This document shows, piece after piece, positions 49,525-58,127 of a DNA stretch of 64,000 nt. The stretch spans positions 372,001 through 436,000 of the forward strand of contig NZ_VFOZ01000003.1 in assembly GCF_006716425.1 (NCBI RefSeq). Reading direction: 5' to 3'. The notes beneath the pieces were generated by a model. That model did not search any database. It worked only from the letters and a program-made list of their open reading frames with translations, and was not told where the DNA came from. Position numbers and translations under genes: made by a program. The DNA is from Actinoallomurus bryophytorum (GTDB taxonomy: Bacteria; Actinomycetota; Actinomycetes; Streptosporangiales; Streptosporangiaceae). Each line of letters starts with the position of its first letter. The stretch's first letter is position 1.

Positions 49525-49866
49525 TCACCAGTCGCGGGTGGCGACCAGCTCCTCGACGTCCGCCTCAGGGAAGCCGTACGCCGAGGCGACGAACCAGAAG
49601 TCCCCCGAGATCACCTCGCGCGCCACGGTCTCGATCTCGCTGTCGGCCGCCTCGAACTCCGCCTCCAGCGCGTTGAACTCCTCCGTCGCGGCCTCGGTCA
49701 GCACGTACAGCGCGGCCAGATCCGCCGGCCGCTCGGCCTCGATCCGCTCGCACAGCCTCCGCAGGATCGCCTCTCCCTTGCAGACGACGTGATCCGGGTA
49801 GTACCCGTCCGCGTACATCTCCGTCAGAAACGAATGGTCGACGACCTGCTGGTTCGTCACCGTCAC
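49525..49866 (-). CDS. DUF5713 family protein
   Basis: 113 residues. HSFLTEMYADGYYPDHVVCK at the start and RLCERIEAERPADLAALYVL with the acidic helical tail (EEFNALEAEFEAADSEIETV) match the pattern I recall for DUF5713, small cytosolic proteins often next to immunity-type genes. The start is probably the GTG at 49866 or the GTG two codons later. No partner is adjacent. Confidence 0.65.
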   Translation of the reverse strand: MTVTNQQVVDHSFLTEMYADGYYPDHVVCKGEAILRRLCERIEAERPADLAALYVLTEAATEEFNALEAEFEAADSEIETVAREVISGDFWFVASAYGFPEADVEELVATRDW

Positions 49867-49990
49867 CCTGCCTCCCCTACTCGCCGGGACTCGTGTCGAT
49901 GCTGCACCATGCCACTGACAACCTCGCCGGCCCGGTCGTCACGCCGTCCGTGGTGTCGCGGCGACTCAACGTGACCCTGTCGACGGGCCT

Positions 49991-52858
49991 GTGTCATCCG
50001 CCCGCGACGTGCACAATCTGAAGGTGGCCAATCCGGGGAGTCCTCGCGAGGTGGGCATCTCCGCCCGTGAGGCGGAGGTCCTGGCCGCGCTCGGCGAACA
50101 CCTGACCAACGCCGAGATCGGCGCTCGGCTGTTCATCTCCATCCGCACCGTCGAGAGCCACGTCTCCTCGTTGCTGCGCAAGCTGCAGGCGGACGACCGC
50201 CGCGCACTGGCCGGCGTTGCCGGGAGCCTGCGCTCCGATCCGGCGGGCGGGTCGGCCGCCCCGACCACGGTCGCCGCCGCGCTGCCGTCGCCGTTGACGC
50301 CGTTCGTCGGGCGGCTGGCCGAGAGGGCGGCGCTGTCCACCGCGCTGCACGAACACCGCCTCGTGACAGCCGTCGGACCGGGCGGGGTCGGCAAGACGCG
50401 TCTGGCCTTGAGCGTCGCCGCCGACATGGGTGACCGATTCGCCGACGGCGTCTGGTACGTCGATCTCGTGCCCGTGACCGATGTGTTGATGATCGCACCG
50501 GCGATCGCCGACGCGCTCGGCCTCGGCGAGCGTCCGGGCGGCTCCGCGGTGGACGACGTCCTGGGCTGGCTGGCCGAGCGGGAGACGCTGCTCGTGCTGG
50601 ACAACTGCGAGCACCTGCTGGACGGCGTGGTGGTCCTGCTCGAACGGTTGCTGGCCGGCAGCCCGCGGTCGACGGTACTCGCCACCAGCCGGGCCAGGTT
50701 GCTGGTGCCCTTCGAGCGAGTGTTCCCCGTGCCCGGACTGTCCGTCGAGGCGGACGACGGCGGGCCGGGTGACGCGGTCGGGCTGTTCCTCGGGCGGGCG
50801 GCGGCAGCGGGGAGCCCGGCGCGGTCCGGCGACATCGAAGGCATCACCGCCGTCTGCCGGGCCCTCGACGGAATGGCGCTGGCGATCGAGCTGGCCGCCG
50901 CCCGTTACCCCTCGCTCGGGGTCGACGGGCTCGAAGCCGGCCTGACCGACCGATTGCGGCTGCTCGCGGGCGGTCCGCGGATCGATGACCGGCACCGTTC
51001 GCTGCGCTCGGCGCTCGACTGGAGTTACGCGCTGCTGGACGAACCCGGCCAGGCGGTGCTGCGCCGGGTCTCGGCCTTCGCCGAACCGTTCACCGCGACC
51101 GCGGCGGCGGCGGTCGTGGCCGATTGGTCACCGGTGCCGGCCGGCCATGTCCCCATCATCCTGGCCGGGCTCGCCGACCAGAGTCTGCTGATCGCGCTCG
51201 CGGGGCCGGGCGGTACGCGCTACCGGGCCCTGGAGACGATCCGCCAGTACGGCGCCGATCGGCTCGACGAGGCAGGTGAGTCGGTCGAGACCCTGTCGCG
51301 CCACCTGCGTTGGTGTCTCGCCGAGAGCGCCGTCGTCGAGCTCGCGTCGCGTGAGGTCGCCGGTACGTGGCGGACGGCGTTCGACCAGGTCGCCGGCGAG
51401 CTGCGCGGCGCGCTGACCTGGGCGGCGGGCCATGCGCGCCACCGTACGGAGGCGTACCGCCTGGCGATCTGCCTGGCCCACCTGAGCTTCATCCGCGGCA
51501 TGCCCGGTGAGTCGCAGCGCCGCTATGAGCAGGCGGCCGGGCTCGCCGACGACGACCTGGCCGCCGCCGACGCGTTGCGCAGTGCCGCGGGCGCCGCCGA
51601 GTCGCGACATTTCGGTAGCGAGGCTCTGCGGCTGCGGATGCGCGCCGCCGACGCGGCGCTCCGCGCGGGCGATCGGCCCGGTGCGGCCGGTGACCTCGCG
51701 CAGAACGCCGAGTTGATCAATCGCGGCCCAGGCCTGATGGCGACCGTACCCGCGGCCGGGGAGGTGGAGCTACTGATCACGCGGGGATGGGCGCTGGCCG
51801 ACGGAGACCCGGCCGCCGAGGCGCGGCTGCTCATCGCCGAGGCGTGCGCCGGGGCCGTGGCCGATCCGGCCACCCTCCAGCTCGTCGAGCGCGCTCTCAC
51901 CCTGGCCCGGCGCGTCGGCGATCCGCTGACCGAGAGCGCGGCGCTCGACCAGCTGACCGCGGTACAGCTGGCGCGCGGCGAGGTCCGCGCCGCGGCGGCG
52001 AGCGCGTTGCGGCGCACCGAGCTGCTGGCGCCGATGCCGGTGACGGCTAGGGCCGCGCTGGAGTTCTTCGACGGGTTCATCATGGCCGCCGATTGTGCCG
52101 TCGCCGCCGGTGACCTGCGGGCCGGGCGAAGGCTGGCCGAAGGCCTGCGTGACCTGCCGTTCTACCGGGAGGAGGGGCACCTGGCCGGCGCGCGGCTGCT
52201 CCTCGTGACGGCGCTGGCGGGTGGCTGGCCCGAGGCCCTCGGCCTGGCCGAGCGCTTCCGCGAGGGATGGGAGCGGGCCGGCCGCCCTCGCGCGGGCAAT
52301 CTCAGCCGCGCCGCGTACGCGGCCGCGACGGTGCACGGGCTGTGCGGCGACGACGACGCTCGCGCCGCCTGGCTGGACATCGTCGGTGCCCTCGAGACGC
52401 CGGGACGCTCGGTTTCCGAGGTGCACTTCGGCGAGTTCTTCGACGCGTTGTTGCTGCTGCACCGCGGTCTGCCCGAGCGGGCGGTGCGGGTGATGGTCAC
52501 ACCGCCGGAGGAGTTCACCGAGTGGTACAGCGGCATGTGGCGCCCTTGGTACGGCGCGCTGTGGGCCGAGGCCGCGGTGCTCAGCGGGCATCGGGAGGCC
52601 GCCGACCGCATCCGGCGTGCGCGCCTGGCGACGGCCGGCAACCCGATCGCCACCGCCATCGTCGACCGCACGGCGGCCCTGACCACCCACGGCGGCGACC
52701 GCGACGGATTGACCGCCGCGGCCGCCGCCCTGTCGGATGCCGGCTGCCGTTACCAGTGGGCCCGGACCCTTGTCCTCCTGGGCGGGGAGCAGCGGGCACG
52801 TGGTGAGTCCGCGCTGGCGGCGATGGGTGCGGTGCCTATGGTCTGGCCTCCAGAATGA
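49991..52858 (+). CDS. Large LuxR-type regulator with N-terminal HTH, NB-ARC-like ATPase and TPR-like repeats
   Basis: 955 residues. A LuxR-type helix-turn-helix at about 23-75 (ISAREAEVLAALGEHLTNAE, RTVESHVSSLLRKLQ) comes first. An ATPase domain then has Walker A GPGGVGKTR (129-137) and Walker B LLVLDNCEHLL around Asp204, followed by LEWS-type winged-helix DRHRSLRSALDWSYALLDEP and a helical repeat region to the end. The HTH lies at the N-terminus, unlike MalT/LAL regulators where it is C-terminal. It may be a one-component switch binding a small ligand. A GTG at 50024 is an alternative start. Its end overlaps the convergent methyltransferase by 23 bases. Confidence 0.85.
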   Translation: MSSARDVHNLKVANPGSPREVGISAREAEVLAALGEHLTNAEIGARLFISIRTVESHVSSLLRKLQADDRRALAGVAGSLRSDPAGGSAAPTTVAAALPSPLTPFVGRLAERAALSTALHEHRLVTAVGPGGVGKTRLALSVAADMGDRFADGVWYVDLVPVTDVLMIAPAIADALGLGERPGGSAVDDVLGWLAERETLLVLDNCEHLLDGVVVLLERLLAGSPRSTVLATSRARLLVPFERVFPVPGLSVEADDGGPGDAVGLFLGRAAAAGSPARSGDIEGITAVCRALDGMALAIELAAARYPSLGVDGLEAGLTDRLRLLAGGPRIDDRHRSLRSALDWSYALLDEPGQAVLRRVSAFAEPFTATAAAAVVADWSPVPAGHVPIILAGLADQSLLIALAGPGGTRYRALETIRQYGADRLDEAGESVETLSRHLRWCLAESAVVELASREVAGTWRTAFDQVAGELRGALTWAAGHARHRTEAYRLAICLAHLSFIRGMPGESQRRYEQAAGLADDDLAAADALRSAAGAAESRHFGSEALRLRMRAADAALRAGDRPGAAGDLAQNAELINRGPGLMATVPAAGEVELLITRGWALADGDPAAEARLLIAEACAGAVADPATLQLVERALTLARRVGDPLTESAALDQLTAVQLARGEVRAAAASALRRTELLAPMPVTARAALEFFDGFIMAADCAVAAGDLRAGRRLAEGLRDLPFYREEGHLAGARLLLVTALAGGWPEALGLAERFREGWERAGRPRAGNLSRAAYAAATVHGLCGDDDARAAWLDIVGALETPGRSVSEVHFGEFFDALLLLHRGLPERAVRVMVTPPEEFTEWYSGMWRPWYGALWAEAAVLSGHREAADRIRRARLATAGNPIATAIVDRTAALTTHGGDRDGLTAAAAALSDAGCRYQWARTLVLLGGEQRARGESALAAMGAVPMVWPPE

Positions 52859-53912
52859 TGTTGAAGGGGGTCTCGGTCGCCCGCCGTACGCGCGTGAAGC
52901 CCGCCTCGCGCAGCACCACGGCAAGCCGGCGTTCACCGGCCTGCGCGCCCAATCCCAGCCCGACGTCCTGCGCCAGTGACCCCGGCGTGCAGATGACGGT
53001 GGACAGGCCGTAGTAGGTCCGCCCGATCGGATGGAGGTTGTCCTCCAGCGCGTCGCCGGCGTTCGGCTCGACCAGCAGCAGCGTGCCGTCCGCAGCCAGC
53101 GCCCGCCGGATGTGCCGCGCGGCGCCGACCGGGTCCCCCATGTCGTGCAGGGCGTCGAAAAGGCACACCAGGTCATACCCCTCGCCGGGCAGGTCCTTGG
53201 CCTGCGCGACGGCGAACCTCGCCCGCTGGTCCACGCCGGCCTGCGCCGCGGCCGTACGGGCGGCCTCGATCGAGGGCTCGTGGATGTCGAAGCCGGCGAA
53301 CGTCGAACGCTCGAACGCCTGCGCCATGATGACCGTGGAGGCGCCGAGTCCGCACCCCACGTCGGCGACGCTCGCGCCCGCCCGTAGCTTCTCGACCACT
53401 CCATCCAGCGCCGGTAGCCATTCCTGGACGAGGTGGGCGGCGTAGCCAGGGCGAAAGAGCCGGACGACCCCGGAGAACAGCCGTGCGTCGTGCTCGTGCC
53501 AGCCGACTCCCGCGCCGGTGCGGAACGCCTCGACCAGTACGTCATGGTCGGCGTAGCAGGAGGCGATGGTCTCGAAGGCGCCCCCGAGGAAGACCGGGCT
53601 GCCTTCGTCGGCCACCACCATGGCCTGCTCCGCGGGCAGCTCGTAGGTGCCACCGGCCGGGTCGTAGACGACATAGCCGCCGGCCGCCTGGTTGCCGAGC
53701 CATTCGCGGACGTACCGCTCGGCGGTGCCGGTGCGCCGCGCCAGATCGGAGGATGTGATCGGGCCGGCGCCGGCCATCGCCTTGTACAGACCCAGCCGGT
53801 CGCCGATGTGCAGCAACAGCCCGGAGATGGCCGCGCCCATGTCGGCGACCACCTGTCCCACGAACGCCTCGAGTCTCGCCTCGTCCAGCCGTGCGATACC
53901 GGTTGTGGTCAC
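52836..53912 (-). CDS. SAM-dependent methyltransferase with N-terminal winged helix (Rv2258c-like)
   Basis: 358 residues from the GTG at 53912, preceded by GGGGAGAGGGGAG. The first 110 residues form a winged-helix-like domain (GLYKAMAGAGPITSSDLARR, AERYVREWLGNQAAGG). The Rossmann domain has motif I VADVGCGLGASTVIMA and FDIHEPSIEAARTAA. Related proteins with this layout act on natural products or lipids. It is the last gene of the minus-strand block that begins with the phosphotransferase gene at 60640, though the 198-base gap to the next upstream gene shows it may have its own promoter. Confidence 0.8.
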   Translation of the reverse strand: MTTTGIARLDEARLEAFVGQVVADMGAAISGLLLHIGDRLGLYKAMAGAGPITSSDLARRTGTAERYVREWLGNQAAGGYVVYDPAGGTYELPAEQAMVVADEGSPVFLGGAFETIASCYADHDVLVEAFRTGAGVGWHEHDARLFSGVVRLFRPGYAAHLVQEWLPALDGVVEKLRAGASVADVGCGLGASTVIMAQAFERSTFAGFDIHEPSIEAARTAAAQAGVDQRARFAVAQAKDLPGEGYDLVCLFDALHDMGDPVGAARHIRRALAADGTLLLVEPNAGDALEDNLHPIGRTYYGLSTVICTPGSLAQDVGLGLGAQAGERRLAVVLREAGFTRVRRATETPFNIILEARP

Positions 53913-54110
53913 TTGCGTCTCCCCTCTCCCCTGCGGGTCCCCGACGAACCCGCCTGGAGACGAGCGTGCCGGCCGGTACGGGGACAGGGCATCCGTGACC
54001 ACCACGGAACCCCGGATCAGTGCCGACCACGGATGCCCGGTGGCCGCGCCCGACCGAGAGTGGGTCTTCCAAGGGCATCGGCCATTCCACGGTCCCGGCG
54101 ATATGGCGTC

Positions 54111-57059
54111 CTACGGATCGCCGGCCTTCCGCCTTCGTGCCGCCGGCTCGGCGAGCAGGTCGTGGTCCATCGCGTAGCGGACCAGTGCGATCCGGGATTC
54201 GACGCCCAGCCGGGCGTACACGTGTTGCAGGTGGGTGGTCACCGTGCGTGGGCTGATCACCAGGCGGCGGGCGATGTCGGCGTTGCTCAGGCCCTGTGCG
54301 ACCAGGCGTACGACCTCCGCCTCACGTCCGCTCAGCCCGGCGGCCGGGCTCCGCCGGGGCTGCGCGGGCCGTGCTCCGAGGTCGCGGAGCAGGCGGCGTG
54401 CCCGGTCGGCGTAGCGGCGGGCGCCGACCTCGGTGAACACCGCCAGGCTGCTCTGCGCCGCGGCCACCGCCTCGTCCCGGCGCTTCGGCGGGGCGGCGAG
54501 CGACCACTGCAGCCGGCACCTCGCGGCGTCGAAGGGCATCGCGAGCGTCGTGAACCGCTCGACCGCGCGGCCCAGTTCGTCCAGCGCCGCCGTCCGGTCG
54601 CCCCGCGCGCCGTGGACCAGGCCCATGAGTTCATCGGCCAGTGCCGCCGCGTACCGCGCCCGTGGTCCGAACCGCCTGAGCCGGTCGGCCGTGCCGAGCG
54701 CGGCGTCGAGCCCGCCTGCGGCGACTTGAGTGCCGCCGAGCACGGCCAGGCTGAACGCCGGCGACATCAGCCAGCTCGTGTCCAGGTCGGCGGCCGCGGC
54801 GACGGCCTGGTCCGGATCTCCGCGCTCCAGCGCGATCTGGGCCTCTACGGTCTGGATCAGGGTGACCATCCGGCGGTCCGCGGGCCGGGGACCGAGGACG
54901 GTACGTGCTTCTGCCAGGCAGGCCGCCGCTTCGGCGATGTCGCCACGGAAGGTGAGCACGAGCGCCTGGACGATCAGACCGGCGACGACGGCACGTACGT
55001 TGCTCACCCGGTGCCCGAGCGCGAGGACTTCGACGGCGCCGCGTTGCGCCTGCTCCCAGTCGCCGCCGTGGAAGTCGACGAGCACGAGCAGGAACCGCGA
55101 CGCCATCTCCAGCGTCGGTACCCCGGAGGCGCGGGCCAGCCGCAGTGCGTACAGCGCCCGGCGACGCGCCGGCCCGGGTCCGTCGAGCATGAGCTCGATC
55201 ATCATCAGAGGCCGGTGTATCTCTTCTATCAGGACCGGGTCCGCCAGCCGTTCCGCGGCGGTCAGGGCGCGCAGGCAGGTCTGGTGGGCTCGTGGAGATG
55301 GCCCGTCCCGAAGTTGGACGTCGCCGTCGATCATGTCCGCCACGGCGATGGTCCGCAGCGAACCCGCGTGCTCCCCCGCCGCCCGTAGCCGGCCCACCTC
55401 GGCCTTCACGGCGGGGAGGTCGCCGATCCGGATCAGCAGCCGGGTCTGGGACTCGCGCAGGCCGAGTCCGAGATCCGGTTCGGTCGCCGGAAGCGCCGCG
55501 AGGCCCTCGGCCAGCAGTCGCTGTGCCCGTTCGAACTCACCCTGATCCCACACCGCGAACGCGAGCCGCTGGGACAGCCGCGCCACCGCCGCGTGATCTC
55601 CCGATCGCCGGTACGCCTCCAGCGCCTCTTTCCACGCTGCGACCGCGGCGTCGAGATGACCGCCTATCTGCTGCGCGTCGCCGAGGCGCTCCAGCAGCCC
55701 CGGGGCCCGGTCATCGGCGTGCGATCGGGCCGCCTCCAGGTAACCTGCGGCGTCCTTGCCCGCCAGCACGTCGAGCGCACGCTCACCTGCGCGGGTGAGC
55801 ACCTCCAGTGCGCGCTCGGCCCCGACCTGGTCGTGCGCGTCACGATAGTGCGGGGCGAGCAACGCGAGGTCTTCCGGCTCTCGTCGCTCCAACGCGGCCG
55901 CGACGTCGGCATGCCGGCGGCGGCGGACCGCCTCTGGCAGCTCGGCATAGATCACCTCGGCGTACACCGGGTGAGCGGTGCGGTAGACCAGGTCCCGTCC
56001 GTCGGTCACCTCGAACACCAGGTCGAGGTCACGCAGGTCGCGCAGCCGGCTGACGAGGTCTTCCTCCCCGGTGCCCGCCACCTCGCAGAGCACCGGCAAC
56101 ATCGCCGCGTCACCGGCGACCACGACGAGTTCGAGGAGGTTCCGCTGCTCGTCGGTCGCGCGCCGCAGCTGGCCGTGGACCAGGTCGCGGACGAGGATCG
56201 GGACGAGTTCCCCCGCGCTTCGCCCCAGGATCCAGGCGCCGCCGCTGCGGAACAGGCCGCCGCTGCGTACGAGTTCACTGACCATCGTGGTCGCCACCAA
56301 AGGGCTGCCTGCGGCCCGCGCCGCCAGCAACTCCACCAGTGCGGACGGAGGCTCGCCGCCGAGAACGGCTCGGGCGAGCGATCGGATCGCCTCCGGCGTC
56401 AGGCCGCCGAGCATCAGCTCCTCGGCAAGCCCTGCCCCGCGCAGATCCTGAACCAGTGCCTGCAGCGCCGGCTGCCCGGCGACCTCGCCGCTGCGGTAGG
56501 CGCCGAGTATCAGGATCAGGTGCCCGCTGACGCCCCGCGCCACATAGTGCAGGAGTTCGGCCGTGGCGGTGTCCGCCCAGTGCAGATCGTCCACGGCGAG
56601 TACCACCGGTGTTCGCTCGGCCATTCGGGCGAGCAGCCGCGCCACCGCCTCGAACAGCCTTGTGCGCTCCAGCGCCGGATCGCCCAGCGGCTCCGCCGGA
56701 GGCAGATGCAGATCCGCGAAGAGCCGCCCCAGATCCGCCAGCCCGTCCAGCAGGCGGACCCGCCGGCCTGGTGTCAGAGCGCGCAGATAGGGCCCGAACG
56801 CCTCCACGATCGGCGCGTACGCCAAACCCCGGCCCAGGACCCGCGCGCCGCCTCGCAGCATGACGAAGCCACGGTCCCCCGCCAGCGCGGTCGCTTCGTC
56901 CAAGAGCCGGGACTTTCCGATCCCCGCCGGGCCCGCGAGCAGGAGCATGCGGCCTTGCCCGGCGGCCACCCGATCCACGGCCGCGCGGACGCGCGTGAGT
57001 TCGGCGGAACGCCCCACCAGGGGGACGTCTGCCGGGCCGCGTCCCGCAGCGCCTGCCAT
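54111..57059 (-). CDS. Large LuxR-family (LAL/MalT-like) ATPase regulator
   Basis: About 982 residues. The N-terminal ATPase starts with LVGRSAELTRVRAAVDRVAA, Walker A AGPAGIGKSR, and a Walker B with VVLAVDDLHWADTATAELL. The middle is helical TPR-like. The C-terminal LuxR HTH is LSGREAEVVRLVAQGLSNAD followed by RRLVISPRTVTTHLQHVYAR. Such regulators activate pathway genes, often natural-product clusters. I chose the ATG at 57059 because GGGAGG lies six bases upstream; starts at 57092 and 57134 are possible. It follows the methyltransferase at 57135 by only tens of bases on the same strand. Confidence 0.87.
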   Translation of the reverse strand: MAGAAGRGPADVPLVGRSAELTRVRAAVDRVAAGQGRMLLLAGPAGIGKSRLLDEATALAGDRGFVMLRGGARVLGRGLAYAPIVEAFGPYLRALTPGRRVRLLDGLADLGRLFADLHLPPAEPLGDPALERTRLFEAVARLLARMAERTPVVLAVDDLHWADTATAELLHYVARGVSGHLILILGAYRSGEVAGQPALQALVQDLRGAGLAEELMLGGLTPEAIRSLARAVLGGEPPSALVELLAARAAGSPLVATTMVSELVRSGGLFRSGGAWILGRSAGELVPILVRDLVHGQLRRATDEQRNLLELVVVAGDAAMLPVLCEVAGTGEEDLVSRLRDLRDLDLVFEVTDGRDLVYRTAHPVYAEVIYAELPEAVRRRRHADVAAALERREPEDLALLAPHYRDAHDQVGAERALEVLTRAGERALDVLAGKDAAGYLEAARSHADDRAPGLLERLGDAQQIGGHLDAAVAAWKEALEAYRRSGDHAAVARLSQRLAFAVWDQGEFERAQRLLAEGLAALPATEPDLGLGLRESQTRLLIRIGDLPAVKAEVGRLRAAGEHAGSLRTIAVADMIDGDVQLRDGPSPRAHQTCLRALTAAERLADPVLIEEIHRPLMMIELMLDGPGPARRRALYALRLARASGVPTLEMASRFLLVLVDFHGGDWEQAQRGAVEVLALGHRVSNVRAVVAGLIVQALVLTFRGDIAEAAACLAEARTVLGPRPADRRMVTLIQTVEAQIALERGDPDQAVAAAADLDTSWLMSPAFSLAVLGGTQVAAGGLDAALGTADRLRRFGPRARYAAALADELMGLVHGARGDRTAALDELGRAVERFTTLAMPFDAARCRLQWSLAAPPKRRDEAVAAAQSSLAVFTEVGARRYADRARRLLRDLGARPAQPRRSPAAGLSGREAEVVRLVAQGLSNADIARRLVISPRTVTTHLQHVYARLGVESRIALVRYAMDHDLLAEPAARRRKAGDP

Positions 57060-57134
57060 CCGCGTCCTCCCGGTCGTCCCCCGAAGGAGCATCTCAGCTC
57101 CTATCGTCTCCGGAATCGCGGACAGGACCAACAC

Positions 57135-58127
57135 CTACGGCGCGCGGTCTGGCAGGTGGGCGGTGAGGAGGGTGAGCGGAGGTGTGGTCGGCAGGTCGTG
57201 GCGGCGTACGGAGACGAGGAAGGCCTCGGCGAGCCACTCCTGGTAGGCGGCGTACGGGTGGACCTGTCCGCTGGTCGTGCGTGCGTGGAGGCCGAGCGCG
57301 TAGAGGGCGAGCCAGCGGCGGTCGGTGCCGCGTGAGTCCGGCAGGATGTCCAGGATGGCGAGCGTTCCGCCGGGCCGCAGCGTACGGGTGAGCCGGGCCA
57401 GCAGCCGCCGGTTGGCCGACGGGTCGAAGAGGTGACAGACGTTGCCGACGATCACCAGGTCGTACGCGGCCGTGGGCAGGTCGGCGGTGAACATGTCCGC
57501 GGCGAGGAAGGTGAAGCGGGTCGCGTGGCCCGCGGCCTCGACGGTGGTACGCGTGGTGGCCAGGACCGCGGGCAGGTCCAGGGCGGTGAACCGGCAGCGG
57601 GGCAGGCGGTGGGCCAGCGCCAGGCTCCATGGGGCGGCGCCGGCCCCGACGTCGAGCACCGCGCCGGGTACGGCCGCGGACGCCAGATGGGCGGCGGCCT
57701 GGGCGGCGGCATCGGCCATCAGTGCTCCCAGGTGGTCGATGGTGCCGGGGTAGAGCTGTTCGGCACCGGACCGGGTGTCGGTGGCGACCGCCGGAACGCC
57801 GGAGCGGAGCACGTCGGGGAGCCCGGCGGCGGTGAGCCGCAGCATTTCGCCGAGCCGCCGGATGCCGCGGACGGCACGGTAGCTGCCGTCGCCGACCGGG
57901 GTCGCCGCTCCGACCGCGGCCAGCACGTCGAGCAGAAGCGGCGCGGCGCGGCAGGTGAGGCCGCAGTCGGTGACCAGCGCGGCGGCGTCGGCCGGGCCGC
58001 GGTCCAGCCGGTCCAGGACCCCGAGGCGTTCGGCGGCGGCCAGCGCGGCGGTCGCGGTCGCGGCTTCGGCCAGGAAATCGGACCCGGTGGCAGGTCGCGG
58101 CGGGGAGGACGGGACGGCGGCGGTCAC
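57135..58127 (-). CDS. SAM-dependent methyltransferase (acetylserotonin O-MT-like)
   Basis: 330 residues. The N-terminal helical domain (about 15-95) reads like the dimerisation domain of O-methyltransferases, and the Rossmann part has motif I VLDVGAGAAPWSLALAHR and LVIVGNVCHLFDPSANRRLL. The GTG start overlaps the stop of the phosphotransferase gene (GTGA), so translation is coupled. The two probably act on one molecule. It shares its N-terminal shape with, but is not closely similar to, the methyltransferase at 52836. Confidence 0.8.
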   Translation of the reverse strand: MTAAVPSSPPRPATGSDFLAEAATATAALAAAERLGVLDRLDRGPADAAALVTDCGLTCRAAPLLLDVLAAVGAATPVGDGSYRAVRGIRRLGEMLRLTAAGLPDVLRSGVPAVATDTRSGAEQLYPGTIDHLGALMADAAAQAAAHLASAAVPGAVLDVGAGAAPWSLALAHRLPRCRFTALDLPAVLATTRTTVEAAGHATRFTFLAADMFTADLPTAAYDLVIVGNVCHLFDPSANRRLLARLTRTLRPGGTLAILDILPDSRGTDRRWLALYALGLHARTTSGQVHPYAAYQEWLAEAFLVSVRRHDLPTTPPLTLLTAHLPDRAP

